A stretch of 64,000 nucleotides of DNA from Prochlorococcus sp. AG-355-I20 (GCA_003280895.1 QCDM01000003.1:62001-126000); one strand, 5' to 3'; positions 33,512 through 43,713 are shown, numbered from the stretch's first letter. Program-made: numbers and translations. The notes: generated by a model not told the origin, from the letters alone.

Positions 33512-35072
33512 TTAACTCTAGATCACTCAATGAAATTATTCCTGCACCATTAAAAATAGGTTTTGATATATTATTTTGAGACCATGCTTTTTGAGAGGAT
33601 ATCCAAATAGGAATATAAGGTATTGAACGTGCTGCTATCTTTTCAATTTCAACAAGTTTTTCTAATCTTTTAATTCCACTTATTTTTTCACTCTCAAGAA
33701 ATAAACTTTCCACTTTATTAGATCCCCAAAAACTACCGCTGTAAAGTGATTCTCCTTTTTTACATATGCCATCAACTATTTCATTACAACTTAAAAGAGG
33801 GGTGAGATAGGCCTCTGGATCTGAATAAGCCCCAGTCCAATCGAGTAGAACTGCCGTATAGATTCCTAAACTTAAATTCTTATAAACTGTTGTAGATTCA
33901 ACCCCATTGAGTTCAATATCAATACAATCTTTCAAAGAACTTTTAATTTCTTCTTGCCATGTCAGAGCAATAAGCTTGTCAACAGGTACATTCGATCTAT
34001 AAGTAAGGGGTATTTTTAGAATATTTCCATTGCAATAATTTTCTTTTTGCAATAACATTCTTGCTTCTAAATAATCGTATTTAGGCCACAGTTCTTGATT
34101 ATCTTTTTTTAATATCGGAGGAATAATTGATCTAGAGGGCTTCCTTAATCCATAACTTACTTTCTCACTAATCAATTTTCTATTAAGACTTTTTGCTAAA
34201 GCCAGTCTTAAATTAAGATTATTTAGGGGATAAGAACTAGTTTTAAGGCTTATAAAACTTAATTCAGTGAAAGAGCTATTACCTTCATTAAACTGTTTAT
34301 TTTTGCTTAAATTATTTAAACTTTTTCTCTGACTATCATCAATTGAATTTGATAAAAGCACGTCAATTTGTTTACTTTTTAAAGCCCCAAAAAGAGATGA
34401 TGAATTTGAATATCCCACAAAATTAACGCCGTTATTTAAGGGCTTTTCACCCCAATAATTCAAATATGGATCAATTGATTGAACATCATTAGAAAAACTA
34501 GTCAGCACATACTTGCCGGTGCCAACGAATTTTTCATTTAGAAACTTATCAGAATATTGTTTGTAAAATGTGGGAGATATTGGAGTTAAATTTACTGATG
34601 TGAGTAAACCATTTAAAGAACTTGATGGTTTATTCAAATTTATTATGACTGAATATTCACTTGGCGTTTCTATTGATTTAATCTTATTTCCTAAAATATA
34701 GTTCATCGTTCCAATTCTTTTGAATCTATCAAAGGTAAACTTCATAGCATTTGAGTTGAATACAGTTCCATCGTGAAAAAAAACATTCTTTCTTAAATTG
34801 ATAGTTATTTGAAGTCTATCCTTTGAAATAACTGGCATCCCCGAGGCCAATTGAGGGATTAATTCTCCATCAGAATTTAATTCATATAATGTGTCTCCAA
34901 GAGAACTGATTAATTGAATTGCTTTAAGAGTATTTGCTCTAGCTGGATCTAAAGATTCAATTTTTCCAGAACTTGCTACTATAATTTTTTTAGATATTCT
35001 TTTTGAGCCGCAAGAATTCTGTAAAAAAGAAATTAAAATAATAAATATTGACAAAACAACTTTTTTTTTCAT
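33501..35072 (-). CDS. Family 5 peptide/nickel ABC-transporter binding lipoprotein
   Basis: 523 residues. A lipoprotein signal ends LISFLQNSC-GS (lipobox with Cys about residue 21). SBP family 5 features: SLDPARANTLKAIQLI, FHDGTVFNSNAMKFTFDR and the C-terminal GIYTAVLLDWTGAYSDPEAY. Binds an oligopeptide, dipeptide, metal or similar ligand; ligand not predictable. Cotranscribed with the overlapping permease. Confidence 0.85.
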   Translation of the reverse strand: MKKKVVLSIFIILISFLQNSCGSKRISKKIIVASSGKIESLDPARANTLKAIQLISSLGDTLYELNSDGELIPQLASGMPVISKDRLQITINLRKNVFFHDGTVFNSNAMKFTFDRFKRIGTMNYILGNKIKSIETPSEYSVIINLNKPSSSLNGLLTSVNLTPISPTFYKQYSDKFLNEKFVGTGKYVLTSFSNDVQSIDPYLNYWGEKPLNNGVNFVGYSNSSSLFGALKSKQIDVLLSNSIDDSQRKSLNNLSKNKQFNEGNSSFTELSFISLKTSSYPLNNLNLRLALAKSLNRKLISEKVSYGLRKPSRSIIPPILKKDNQELWPKYDYLEARMLLQKENYCNGNILKIPLTYRSNVPVDKLIALTWQEEIKSSLKDCIDIELNGVESTTVYKNLSLGIYTAVLLDWTGAYSDPEAYLTPLLSCNEIVDGICKKGESLYSGSFWGSNKVESLFLESEKISGIKRLEKLVEIEKIAARSIPYIPIWISSQKAWSQNNISKPIFNGAGIISLSDLELIDE

Positions 35073-35338
35073 ATTTCATAATTACTTAGTTTTTCTGAAG
35101 AATTATTTGAGCAGAAAATTTGTAAGGTTATTTGATTTATTTCTAAAGCAAATGTTTTTTTAGAATTACAGGCAAAAGGCCACTCTCTAACCCAACAAAT
35201 TTCTTTACTTATATTTAAACCAATTACTTGAAAAGTCTTATTGCTATTTTTAATTTTTACACAAGCACCTTTATAAAGGTTTTCAGAAGAAATTAAATTA
35301 TTATTATTTTCATTGTCTAACAGTTTTGAATGAATCAT
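35069..35338 (-). CDS. Small conserved-looking hypothetical protein
   Basis: 89 residues from the preferred ATG at 35338; a GTG at 35359 would add seven. Resembles a short cyanobacterial family with VKIKNSNKTFQVIGLN then CWVREWPFACNSK (beta-rich, SH3-like appearance). Overlaps the start of the binding-protein gene by 4 bp. Function unknown. Confidence 0.55.
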   Translation of the reverse strand: MIHSKLLDNENNNNLISSENLYKGACVKIKNSNKTFQVIGLNISKEICWVREWPFACNSKKTFALEINQITLQIFCSNNSSEKLSNYEI

Positions 35339-35408
35339 TAAGGTGTTAAAACAAAACACTTACATTCTTCTGTTTACCAAGCTGTAAAGAAATTTGCAAA
35401 CTTTTTTT

Positions 35409-36710
35409 TTAAATACAACTTAATTGACTTGCAATAATTTTGACTTCATTTAGCGAATTTATTTCATCTTTCGATTTTTCAAAATCTCCATTATTCACCT
35501 CATGAGTAATAACGACAATTTCTGCTTTGTCCTCACTTGCATCAAGTTGAACAATTGATTCGATTGATACATTATTCTTTCCAAAAATATCTCCAATCTT
35601 TCCTATGACGCCTGGACTATCAAGACAAATAATTCTAAGGTAATTTTTTTTGTTTATTTGTGAAGATTCTATGATATGACAGGTTCTCCAGAAATCAAAA
35701 GATAACAATGGATCGACTGAATTATTATTTTTTACTGAGGCGGCATGCAGATTTAATATATCTGATACTACAGAGGCAGCAGTTGGGCCACTCCCTGCAC
35801 CTGGACCATACAACATTATCTCTCCTAGAGGATCAGCCTCTATCAATAAGGCATTATTAACTCCCTTAACTGTTGCCAATGGATGAGATTTTGGAATCAA
35901 AGAAGGTCCTACCCAAATATTTAAAGCAAGTGAATCATTACTATTTGTTTGTCCCCTTTCGCAGAGCGCTAAAAGTTTTATTTCAAATCCTAATTTATTG
36001 GCATATTCGATATCCTTGAGATTAATTTTACTAATACCCTCAGAATGTATCTCCTCTCTTTTGATTTTCCCTCCAAATGCGAGTTCACTAAGGATTGAAA
36101 TCTTATCCGCAGCATCATGCCCCTCAACATCTGCAGTTGGATCAAATTCTGCGTAACCAAGGCTTTGGGCCAATTTTAAAGTCTCCTTATAATCAGCTTT
36201 TTCATTTGCCATCTTTGAAAGAATAAAATTTGTTGTACCGTTTATTATCCCAACCATTTTTTTTATACTGTTACTTTTTAATGATCTTTTTAAGGGTTCA
36301 ATTATTGGAATCCCCCCGCAAACAGCTGCTTCTGACAATATATAAACTCCTTCTTTAGATGCAGTTTTATATATTTCTTCTCCATATCTTGCAATAACTG
36401 CTTTGTTTGCGGTAACAACAGATTTACCTAATTTTAATGATTGCAGAATAATTTCTTTCGCCAAATCAACCCCACCCATTACTTCAACAATTACATCTAT
36501 AGATGGGTCATTAATTAATTTAAATGGATCGTCAGTTAATAAACTATTATCTAGCTCAATATCTCTTTTTTTATTAAGATCTTTAACAGCTATTTTTGAA
36601 ATTTCTATTTCTTTTAGAATTGGATGTGAATCAAGTTCAGAAGTTAATATTTTATAAATCCCTGAACCTACAGTTCCAAAACCTAAAATACCAATTTTAC
36701 ATTTTCTCAT
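35409..36710 (-). CDS. hom: Homoserine dehydrogenase
   Basis: 433 residues. NAD(P)-binding GFGTVGSGIYKIL at the N-terminus, the catalytic region with GGIPIIEPLKRSLKSN and GTTNFIL, the substrate block YAEFDPTADVEGHDAADK and a C-terminal ACT-type domain (LDSPGVIGKIGDIFGKNNVS) for allosteric control by threonine. Catalyses aspartate-semialdehyde to homoserine. Monofunctional; no aspartokinase fusion. Confidence 0.95.
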   Translation of the reverse strand: MRKCKIGILGFGTVGSGIYKILTSELDSHPILKEIEISKIAVKDLNKKRDIELDNSLLTDDPFKLINDPSIDVIVEVMGGVDLAKEIILQSLKLGKSVVTANKAVIARYGEEIYKTASKEGVYILSEAAVCGGIPIIEPLKRSLKSNSIKKMVGIINGTTNFILSKMANEKADYKETLKLAQSLGYAEFDPTADVEGHDAADKISILSELAFGGKIKREEIHSEGISKINLKDIEYANKLGFEIKLLALCERGQTNSNDSLALNIWVGPSLIPKSHPLATVKGVNNALLIEADPLGEIMLYGPGAGSGPTAASVVSDILNLHAASVKNNNSVDPLLSFDFWRTCHIIESSQINKKNYLRIICLDSPGVIGKIGDIFGKNNVSIESIVQLDASEDKAEIVVITHEVNNGDFEKSKDEINSLNEVKIIASQLSCI

Positions 36711-36755
36711 GGTTTTATTTCTTTTTACTTTGAATTCAATTTTATATTATTAGAC

Positions 36756-37175
36756 CTACAAAAATTCATTTGCTTGAGACTGCATTTTCAATAATATGTT
36801 TAAGAAACCATTTGATCGTGAAGGAGTTAAGCTTGCTTTCAAACCAGTATCTTCAATAAATTTCTTATCTATTTCAACAACTTCATTTGGTGTTAACTCA
36901 TTTAATCCACTTATTAGAAAGGCCAACAAACCCTTTGTTATGAGAGCATCAGAATATCCTTCCCAAAATAATTTACCGCTTTTAATATTAGCCTTAACAA
37001 AAACTTCTGAAACGCATCCCATAACTTTATTTTCTTCAACGAGGATTTCACTACCTGGTTCTTTCAATTTTTTCCCTAACCACAAAATATATTCATATTT
37101 TCTTTTTGGATCTTCTGATTTCTTCAACTTTTGTACTAAATTTGATAAATTAATGTATTTTTCCTTATTTTCCAT
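36756..37175 (-). CDS. sufE: SufE-family sulfur acceptor
   Basis: 139 residues with the SufE pattern: EYILWLGKKL and the Cys loop NKVMGCVSEVFV (Cys about residue 54), which takes a persulfide from SufS and passes it to the SufBCD scaffold for Fe-S cluster assembly. Lies 45 bp before hom. Confidence 0.9.
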   Translation of the reverse strand: MENKEKYINLSNLVQKLKKSEDPKRKYEYILWLGKKLKEPGSEILVEENKVMGCVSEVFVKANIKSGKLFWEGYSDALITKGLLAFLISGLNELTPNEVVEIDKKFIEDTGLKASLTPSRSNGFLNILLKMQSQANEFL

Positions 37176-37214
37176 TTTTTTAAACTATAAATTGATCACT
37201 TTATAAATCTTCTA

Positions 37215-37772
37215 TTATACAAATATTTCTTTTTCTGTGATGAAGCCCGATAAAGGAATATCCCACTCGGCTCTGGTTAATGGAATCTTACTTACACAAT
37301 TAGAAGTTAATACTCCAATGCATGGGACATCTCGCCAATCATTATCTCTCCTTAATTTATCAAAATAACCTCCTCCATACCCTAATCTTGTTAAATTTTT
37401 ATCAACGGAAAGACATGGAACAAGTATCATGCTTATTTGCAAATGACTTAATGGTAAGGATTTATTTGGACTTAGTATCCCCTCAGAATCTTTGGTAAGA
37501 GGTTTTTCGTCCCATGGATAAAATAACAACTCTTTTTTATCTTTACATCTAGGCAAAGCTAATTTAAATTTTTTCTTAAGACTTCTTATATCTACTTCAT
37601 TTTTTAGAGGCCAATATATTGCTATGAAACCAATATTTTTATATCCCTTAACAAATGAATCAACGTATAATCTAACATTCTTTTCTACATTTTCTCTTTG
37701 ATTAAGAGAAATCCCATCTCTTAGTTTTCTAAACGCATCCCTCTCCAATTTCTTATTTATAAAGATCGTCAT
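37215..37772 (-). CDS. 5-formyltetrahydrofolate cyclo-ligase
   Basis: 185 residues. N-terminal basic helix, FIAIYWPLKNEVDIRSL and the ATP/Mg loop RLGYGGGYFDKLRR are family signatures. Converts 5-formyl-THF to methenyl-THF with ATP. Thematically linked to FolD at 53.4 kb. Confidence 0.9.
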   Translation of the reverse strand: MTIFINKKLERDAFRKLRDGISLNQRENVEKNVRLYVDSFVKGYKNIGFIAIYWPLKNEVDIRSLKKKFKLALPRCKDKKELLFYPWDEKPLTKDSEGILSPNKSLPLSHLQISMILVPCLSVDKNLTRLGYGGGYFDKLRRDNDWRDVPCIGVLTSNCVSKIPLTRAEWDIPLSGFITEKEIFV

Positions 37773-37781
37773 ATTAAATTT

Positions 37782-38255
37782 TCAGTTAAAGCCATCTTCA
37801 TTTAGTTTTGTGAGTGCTATAGCCAATGCATCTGCTGAATCATCAGGTTTTGGAGGTTTGTTAAGATCTAAGTTATACATAACTGCATCAATAATATCTT
37901 TCTTAGATGCTTTTCCAGACCCAGCAATTGTTAATTTTATTTGAGCAGGTGAATATTCACTCACATGAATTTTTTTAGAGGCCAATACCATCAAAATCAC
38001 GCCTCTAGCCTGCACCACACTTATGGTAGTGCTTGACCTGTAAAAGAAAAATTTTTCTACCGCCGCTATAGTTGGTTTCCAGTGATTTATTAATTCATTA
38101 AGATCTCGGAATATCTCATAAAGTCTATCCTCTTCTTTTTTAGTTTTATTTGTCTCAATAACCCCGCAATCTAATAGTATTTTTCTTTCATTTTCTATTT
38201 CAATTATTCCATAACCTACTCTAGCTAATCCAGGGTCAATCCCAATTATTCTCAC
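37782..38255 (-). CDS. ruvC: Holliday junction resolvase RuvC
   Basis: 157 residues with the acidic active site: [13 protein letters not shown] (Asp 7), AAVEKFFFY (Glu) and [11 protein letters not shown] (Asp pair). Cleaves Holliday junctions with RuvAB. Normal length; 5 bp from chlI's stop. Confidence 0.95.
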   Translation of the reverse strand: MRIIGIDPGLARVGYGIIEIENERKILLDCGVIETNKTKKEEDRLYEIFRDLNELINHWKPTIAAVEKFFFYRSSTTISVVQARGVILMVLASKKIHVSEYSPAQIKLTIAGSGKASKKDIIDAVMYNLDLNKPPKPDDSADALAIALTKLNEDGFN

Positions 38256-38260
38256 TGTTA

Positions 38261-39349
38261 TTAAGCTTCAGTAGATAATTGAAATTTTGAAAGATTTTCT
38301 TTTTCATCTAAATTGAATACTTTACAGAAAGCTTGAATAACTCTTTCGCCTGAGTCAACTTGTTCTAGAGGATCTTTTCTTAGTCTATGTCTTAAAGAAC
38401 AAGAAATAACCCTTGCGATGTCATCTTCTTGCACTTCAGTTCTACCCTCAAAGGCTGCAATTGCCCTTGCAGACCTATTTGTAACAATATCTCCTCGTAA
38501 TCCATCAACATCTAGTTCTCCGCAGATTGCAGAAATATTCAATCTTAGGTCATCGTCCATCTGAACAGAATTTAATATTTCTTGTGCTTTAATAACCTTT
38601 TGTTGAAGTTCATCCTGTTGCCTCTCAACACTCAATGAAAACTCATCAGGATCATCGTCAAAAGAAGTTCTTTGATCTACTACTTGAACTCTTAATTCTG
38701 CATCTCTAACTGTCTTAACCTCGACACTCATTCCAAACCTGTCCAAAAGTTGAGGCCTTAATTCACCTTCTTCCGGATTGCCTGAACCAATAAGGACAAA
38801 CCTTGCAGGATGTCGAACTGAAACCCCCTCCCTTTCAACTGTATTCCATCCTGAAGCAGCCGAATCTAGAAGTACATCAACTAAATGATCATCAAGCAAA
38901 TTCACTTCATCAACGTATAGTAAACCCCTATTAGCTTTAGCCAACAATCCAGGTTCAAATGCCTTAACACCTTCACTCAAAGCCTTCTCTATGTCAATGG
39001 TTCCACAAAGCCTGTCTTCAGTAGCCCCTAAAGGTAAGTCAACCATAGGTACTTGTTTTTGAACACTCTCTAGATTTTCTCCTTGAGTAATTTTTTCCAA
39101 AACTTCTTTACTTTGTAAATCAGGATCGACTAGAGAACTATTATATGGATCGTCTTTAACAACATCGATTGCAGGCAACAAATCAGCTAATGCTCTGATT
39201 GTAGTAGACTTTCCAGTCCCTCTGTCACCCATTATCATCACGCCTCCAATTCTTGGATCAATAACATTTAACAAGAGAGCCAATTTCATTTCTTCTTGAC
39301 CAATTACAGCTGTAAAAGGAAAAACTCTTCTTTTCTTTGTTGTAGGCAC
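38261..39349 (-). CDS. chlI: Magnesium chelatase subunit I
   Basis: 362 residues, AAA+ ATPase. Walker [10 protein letters not shown] (41-49), Walker [17 protein letters not shown] and the sensor/arginine-finger region ([20 protein letters not shown], then [13 protein letters not shown]). Drives Mg insertion into protoporphyrin IX with ChlD and ChlH. N-terminus and length match cyanobacterial ChlI. Confidence 0.96.
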   Translation of the reverse strand: MPTTKKRRVFPFTAVIGQEEMKLALLLNVIDPRIGGVMIMGDRGTGKSTTIRALADLLPAIDVVKDDPYNSSLVDPDLQSKEVLEKITQGENLESVQKQVPMVDLPLGATEDRLCGTIDIEKALSEGVKAFEPGLLAKANRGLLYVDEVNLLDDHLVDVLLDSAASGWNTVEREGVSVRHPARFVLIGSGNPEEGELRPQLLDRFGMSVEVKTVRDAELRVQVVDQRTSFDDDPDEFSLSVERQQDELQQKVIKAQEILNSVQMDDDLRLNISAICGELDVDGLRGDIVTNRSARAIAAFEGRTEVQEDDIARVISCSLRHRLRKDPLEQVDSGERVIQAFCKVFNLDEKENLSKFQLSTEA

Positions 39350-39468
39350 AGTTTTAGTTTTCTTAAATATTCAAATAATCAATAGATGTTACTTCAGAAA
39401 ATGTTTTTAGTAAATATCCCTTTCAAATTAAAACTACTAATAAAATCTAATTTAATTTAATTATGTAG

Positions 39469-40218
39469 CTAGTTTATTTTTGAATTGTTCAAAAACCAGT
39501 TTATTTGATGGACAATTCCTCTTAAAACATTTATTTCTTGTGTTGATGTATTTGCCCTCAAAATAGAATTCTTAAATTTACTGATTTTTGCCTTAGAAGT
39601 ATGTTTTAAGAGATATCCAACTCGCAAAAGCATTTCCTCTATCTCGACAAATGTATCATGTATTTCTTTCGATGATGCTAAGTTAAAAACTTTTAATTCA
39701 TTATTTAAATTCTTTTTAGAAGACTTATTTAATTCATATAAAACTATTGAAACAGCGTGAGAAAGATTTAATGAAGGATTATTCTGAGAAGTTGGGATAT
39801 TAAAAGTTTTATTTGCCAGAAGCAATTCACTATTAGTTAAACCTCTATCTTCTCTTCCAAATAAAATTGCTAAATTATTTATCTTTTTAAAGGATAAAGT
39901 CCAATCAAATATATCTTCAGAAGATCCAAAAAATGAATCTTTATTTACATCAATCCTTCCACAAGATGCTAAAACTAAATCACAATCAAAAATTGCTTTT
40001 TGAAGATCATCAAAAATCTTACAATTTTCGAGAAATTTTTGACCTTTAAGGGCCATTTTTTTTGCTTCTAAAGAAAATATATCGCATTTCGGAGAAACAA
40101 TTCTTAATTCATCAACTTCAAAATTACTGCATAATCTTGCAACACTCCCTACATTTAAAGGGCCATTTGGTTCAACTAATATTACCTTTAAATTAGAAAA
40201 ATTTTTTCCCAAAATCAT
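39469..40218 (-). CDS. SpoU-family RNA 2'-O-methyltransferase, TrmJ-like
   Basis: 249 residues with the trefoil-knot motifs: LVEPNGPLNVGSVARL, LFGREDRGLTNSELLLAN and NPSLNLSHAVSIVLYEL. This is the TrmJ/LasT layout, with a C-terminal helical extension. Likely methylates a tRNA ribose. Its ATG overlaps the cytM stop by 4 bp. Confidence 0.87.
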   Translation of the reverse strand: MILGKNFSNLKVILVEPNGPLNVGSVARLCSNFEVDELRIVSPKCDIFSLEAKKMALKGQKFLENCKIFDDLQKAIFDCDLVLASCGRIDVNKDSFFGSSEDIFDWTLSFKKINNLAILFGREDRGLTNSELLLANKTFNIPTSQNNPSLNLSHAVSIVLYELNKSSKKNLNNELKVFNLASSKEIHDTFVEIEEMLLRVGYLLKHTSKAKISKFKNSILRANTSTQEINVLRGIVHQINWFLNNSKIN

Positions 40219-40601
40219 TCAAGAGTATGAAGATATTTTAATAGATTGGACATATTTACAGAATCAATATCAAAACTTGGCATAGGAGGAGTTAGGCCTC
40301 CAGTAACTTGTTTTATTATCTGTTTATCATTCAAACGTTTAGTTATTGAATGTAAGTCTGGGCCCACTAATCCTCTTGCTGTAATTCCATGACATCCAAC
40401 ACAATTTATCTTAAAAAGAGCATCTCCTTCCTCAGCAGAGCCATTAAGCCCAAGAGTTTCAATAATATATTTATTATTTTCATGATGATTTACGAAAAAT
40501 ATTGAAAAACAAATCAATAAAACTCCAAATACAACAAAAAAAATTTTTAAGAATTCTTTTTTAAATTCCCTTTCTGCTGCAGTTGATGAAGATGTTGACA
40601 C
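40215..40601 (-). CDS. cytM: Membrane-anchored cytochrome cM
   Basis: 128 residues with an N-terminal membrane helix (about 17-37), heme motif CVGCH (67-71) and an axial Met in TPPMPSF. TPPMP-F and the C-terminal LLKYLHTLE are typical of cytochrome cM in cyanobacteria. It may donate electrons to the terminal oxidase or tune photosynthetic electron flow. Confidence 0.85.
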   Translation of the reverse strand: MSTSSSTAAEREFKKEFLKIFFVVFGVLLICFSIFFVNHHENNKYIIETLGLNGSAEEGDALFKINCVGCHGITARGLVGPDLHSITKRLNDKQIIKQVTGGLTPPMPSFDIDSVNMSNLLKYLHTLE

Positions 40602-40657
40602 AAAAAATAGTCTCTATGTAACAATTGTGGATAAGAATTTCAAAAAATGCAAAAAAA

Positions 40658-40777
40658 ATGATCGAGCCTCTTCTATGTGGAATTGTTTTAGGTTTAGTTC
40701 CAATAACTCTTCTTGGATTATTTGTAAGTGCATGGAATCAATATAGAAGAGGTTCAGGGATGCTGGACATTGATTAA
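40658..40777 (+). CDS. petG: Cytochrome b6f complex subunit PetG
   Basis: 39 residues, [20 protein letters not shown] then a tail [13 protein letters not shown], a near-consensus PetG: one helix, Glu at position 3. Needed for stability of the b6f complex. Sits between minus-strand cytM and rsmD, and its 3' end overlaps the rsmD 3' end by 24 bp. Confidence 0.96.
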   Translation: MIEPLLCGIVLGLVPITLLGLFVSAWNQYRRGSGMLDID

Positions 40778-41353
40778 GAATGTTAATCTTGACTGCCCAT
40801 ATTTTCTTACATCTATAGTCTCCCACAAAGAACTTTTTTTAATAAATAGGTTTGGAGAATGTTCAAAAATAACTATTGAATCTTTTTTTAAAAAATTACA
40901 ATTAAATAATTGCTTTAAAACTAATTCATGGAAATTCACATCGTATGGAGGATCTAGATAAACAAAATCAAATTTTAATTTGTTTAAATTCATATTTCTA
41001 GATGATAAGTTTCTCTGATAATTTGGTTTTGTCCATTTCAAAACATCTTTACAAATAACTTCGATATCATTTTCCCTATTTTCTATATTTTCCAACGAGA
41101 GTAAATTTTCTAAGCAAATTTTTGAGTTGATTTTGTTTTTTTCAATTGCAAGTATTTTTCTTGCCCCGTGATTATAAGCTTCACAAGATATAGCCCCTGT
41201 TCCACTAAATAAATCTAACCAGTTACTATTTTTAACTCTATTGTTCAATATATTAAATATTGCCTCTCTAACTCTCAAAGTTGTGGGTCTGGTATAAGAA
41301 TTGTTTGGACTTTGGATTTTTTTACCACCTATTAATCTTAAGTTTGTCTTCAT
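40754..41353 (-). CDS. rsmD: 16S rRNA (guanine966-N2)-methyltransferase
   Basis: 199 residues from ATG at 41353; the frame also opens at a TTG at 41359. [34 protein letters not shown] motif [13 protein letters not shown] and catalytic YLDPPYD match RsmD. Modifies G966 in small-subunit rRNA. Lies 13 bp after hisH. Confidence 0.92.
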   Translation of the reverse strand: MKTNLRLIGGKKIQSPNNSYTRPTTLRVREAIFNILNNRVKNSNWLDLFSGTGAISCEAYNHGARKILAIEKNKINSKICLENLLSLENIENRENDIEVICKDVLKWTKPNYQRNLSSRNMNLNKLKFDFVYLDPPYDVNFHELVLKQLFNCNFLKKDSIVIFEHSPNLFIKKSSLWETIDVRKYGQSRLTFLINVQHP

Positions 41354-41366
41354 CAGCAATTATCAA

Positions 41367-41984
41367 TTATTGAATATTACTAAGCCATCGTCTCAAAAGT
41401 TTTTCACCGGTTTTTCCAGATTTTTCCGGATGAAATTGACAGGCCAATAAATTATCATTCTCAATCATTGCAGTTAATTTTTCGGAGCCATAATCAACCT
41501 GAGCTGCAATAATCTTTGAATCATCAGGTATTGCATGATAGGAATGTACAAAATATACCCAATTATTTAATTCTTCTTGCTCTAATAAAGTATTTGGTTT
41601 TGTAGGTAAAAGTTGGCACCAACCCATGTGTGGGATTCTTTGGTTTGCAATATGAGGGATTTTTTGTATTTTTCCTTTTAATATTCCCAGCCCTTGAACC
41701 TTTCCTTCATCACTAGATTCAAAAAGGAGTTGTAGACCCAAACATATACCCAAAAAAGACTTCCCACTTTTAATCCAATTTTTCAAATCAGTTATCAAAT
41801 CCGTATTTATAAGATTATTCATCGCTGGATCAAATGCTCCAACACCAGGAAGTATTATCGCCTTACAAAGCTTAGACTCATTAAAATTTTTAATTAATAT
41901 TATTTCTTCTCCAAGACTTTCTAGAGATTTTGTTACAGAATGAATGTTACCCATCCCGTAATCTATAAGTCCAATTTTATGCAA
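41367..41984 (-). CDS. hisH: Imidazole glycerol phosphate synthase, glutaminase subunit
   Basis: 205 residues, class I glutamine amidotransferase. Nucleophile Cys in FLGICLGLQLLFE (residue 81), His-Glu pair in QFHPEKSG, N-terminal GLIDYGMGNIHSV. Supplies ammonia to HisF in histidine synthesis. 11 bp after trxA. Confidence 0.95.
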   Translation of the reverse strand: MHKIGLIDYGMGNIHSVTKSLESLGEEIILIKNFNESKLCKAIILPGVGAFDPAMNNLINTDLITDLKNWIKSGKSFLGICLGLQLLFESSDEGKVQGLGILKGKIQKIPHIANQRIPHMGWCQLLPTKPNTLLEQEELNNWVYFVHSYHAIPDDSKIIAAQVDYGSEKLTAMIENDNLLACQFHPEKSGKTGEKLLRRWLSNIQ

Positions 41985-41995
41985 AGCTTTTAAAT

Positions 41996-42319
41996 TTATA
42001 AATGCTTAGTTAAAGTGCTTGAAAGAGTTGCTTTTGGCACAGCGCCAACAACAGTATCAACTTTTTGACCTCCTTTAAAGATCATTAATGTAGGAATACT
42101 TCTAATTCCATATTGACTGGCTACATTTGGATTTTCATCTGTATTTAATTTAAAAACTTTAATTTTTCCTTCAAAGTCTTTTGAGATTTCTTCTACAACT
42201 GGAGCGACCATCCTACATGGACCGCACCATGGTGCCCAAAAATCAACCAAGACTGGTAGATCACTTTGCAGTACATCCTTGTCAAATGAAGAATCAGTTA
42301 CGGCTGGAGCTGATGACAT
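41996..42319 (-). CDS. trxA: Thioredoxin
   Basis: 107 residues with the WCGPC active site (Cys 32 and 35), [20 protein letters not shown] and the cis-Pro in SIPTLMIF. An m-type-like thioredoxin reducing Calvin-cycle and other targets. Yfr1 lies upstream between trxA and guaB3. Confidence 0.96.
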   Translation of the reverse strand: MSSAPAVTDSSFDKDVLQSDLPVLVDFWAPWCGPCRMVAPVVEEISKDFEGKIKVFKLNTDENPNVASQYGIRSIPTLMIFKGGQKVDTVVGAVPKATLSSTLTKHL

Positions 42320-42410
42320 AATTTAAGTATTCCTTTTTGAAAATTTAGCAGGCAATTCTTTTAAGTGATGATTTCATTACAGATAAGACAATATAAGTAA
42401 CAAAATATCT

Positions 42411-42465
42411 AAAAAAGCCCGATTAATCGGGCGATTTAGTGTGTGAGGAGTATGGGGTTTCCCCC
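42411..42465 (-). ncRNA. yfr1: Small regulatory RNA Yfr1
   Basis: Minus-strand RNA of about 55 nt. It has a 5' hairpin (GGGGGAAACCCC), the single-stranded core ACTCCTCACACACT at 42438-42451, and a terminator (GCCCGATTAATCGGGC followed by U). This is the ultraconserved cyanobacterial Yfr1 layout. It sits between trxA and a guaB-type gene, its classic place. Known from Prochlorococcus to regulate outer-membrane porin mRNAs. Confidence 0.95.
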
Positions 42466-42549
42466 ATCATTTCATAATAACTCCTAATTAGAAAATTTTT
42501 CAATTTAATACTTAATTCACTAAGGTTTTATAATTTTGCTCTAAATGAA

Positions 42550-43713
42550 CTACTTACCCATCCCAAGCTGCTGAGCTTTTTGATAAACTTTACCCTCTGT
42601 AAGAAGCGATGGTGCGATAACTATTTCAACTTCTTGCATTTCTTTAATATTTTTTGCCCCAAGAGTACTCATTGAGGTTCTAATAGCTCCTAATAAGTTA
42701 TGTGTCCCATCATCAAGTAAAGCAGGGCCTTTAATTATTCTTTCTAGGGATCCTGTAGAACCAACTTCGATTCTTGTGCCCCTTGGCAATACTGGACTTG
42801 GAGTAGCCATACCCCAGTGAAATCCTTTACCTGGAGCGTTTGAGGATTTAGCTATTGGGGATCCAATCATTACAGCATCTGCCCCACATGCTAAACATTT
42901 ACAGATATCTCCACCCGTTACAATTCCTCCATCACCAATAATAGGAATATAACGACCACTTTCTCTAAAGTAATCATTTCTTGCCGCACTACAATCAGCA
43001 ATTGCAGTTGCTTGAGGGATTCCAATTCCCAATACTCCTCTTGATGTACAAGCCGCTCCAGGTCCTATCCCAACCATTAATCCTGCAACTCCAGCGTCCA
43101 TGAGAAGTTTTGCAACTTCGTAAGTAACACAATTTCCTGCTACAACTGGAACATTCATAGATTCGCAAAGATCTTTAATGTTTAAGGTTTCCTTACCTTC
43201 AATACCGATATGTTCAGTTGAAACAACTGTTCCTTGAAGAAAAAATAAATCTATTTTGGAATTATTAAGTGTTTCTTTAAACTTAATTGCAGCTTGAGGA
43301 GTCCCACTAAAAGCAGCGATACCTCCTCCTTCTTTGACCTCATTTATTCTTTGTAAAATCAATCCCTCCTTAACGGGTTCACTGTATATCTTCTGCATTA
43401 ACGGAACGAAATCATTCTTCCCAACTGATGCTATTTGGTTCAATATTTCATCAGGATTTTCATATCTTGTTTGTATGCCCTCCATATTAATAACCCCAAT
43501 GGAACCTAATTTTGTGAGTTCTACAGCCGTATTGACATTGACAACACTATCCATGGCACTAGCTACGATCGGAACTTCTCTTTTGATATCACCTATTGAC
43601 CAAGAAGGATCAGTCAAATCGTAATCAACGGTCTTATTACCAGGGACTAAAGCTATTTCATCTATGCCATAAGCTCTTCTGACTTTTTTATTTAAACCAA
43701 GTTGAATATTCAC
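42550..43713 (-). CDS. guaB3: GuaB3-family IMP dehydrogenase-related protein
   Basis: 387 residues, shorter than IMPDH and without CBS domains: the GuaB3 type of cyanobacteria and actinobacteria. Catalytic loop GPGAACTSRGVLGIG with the active Cys, ASAMDSVVNV, IIGDGGIVTGGDICKCLACG and HWGMATPSP. Catalyses, or is related to, oxidation of IMP to XMP. Upstream of Yfr1 and trxA. Confidence 0.9.
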   Translation of the reverse strand: MNIQLGLNKKVRRAYGIDEIALVPGNKTVDYDLTDPSWSIGDIKREVPIVASAMDSVVNVNTAVELTKLGSIGVINMEGIQTRYENPDEILNQIASVGKNDFVPLMQKIYSEPVKEGLILQRINEVKEGGGIAAFSGTPQAAIKFKETLNNSKIDLFFLQGTVVSTEHIGIEGKETLNIKDLCESMNVPVVAGNCVTYEVAKLLMDAGVAGLMVGIGPGAACTSRGVLGIGIPQATAIADCSAARNDYFRESGRYIPIIGDGGIVTGGDICKCLACGADAVMIGSPIAKSSNAPGKGFHWGMATPSPVLPRGTRIEVGSTGSLERIIKGPALLDDGTHNLLGAIRTSMSTLGAKNIKEMQEVEIVIAPSLLTEGKVYQKAQQLGMGK

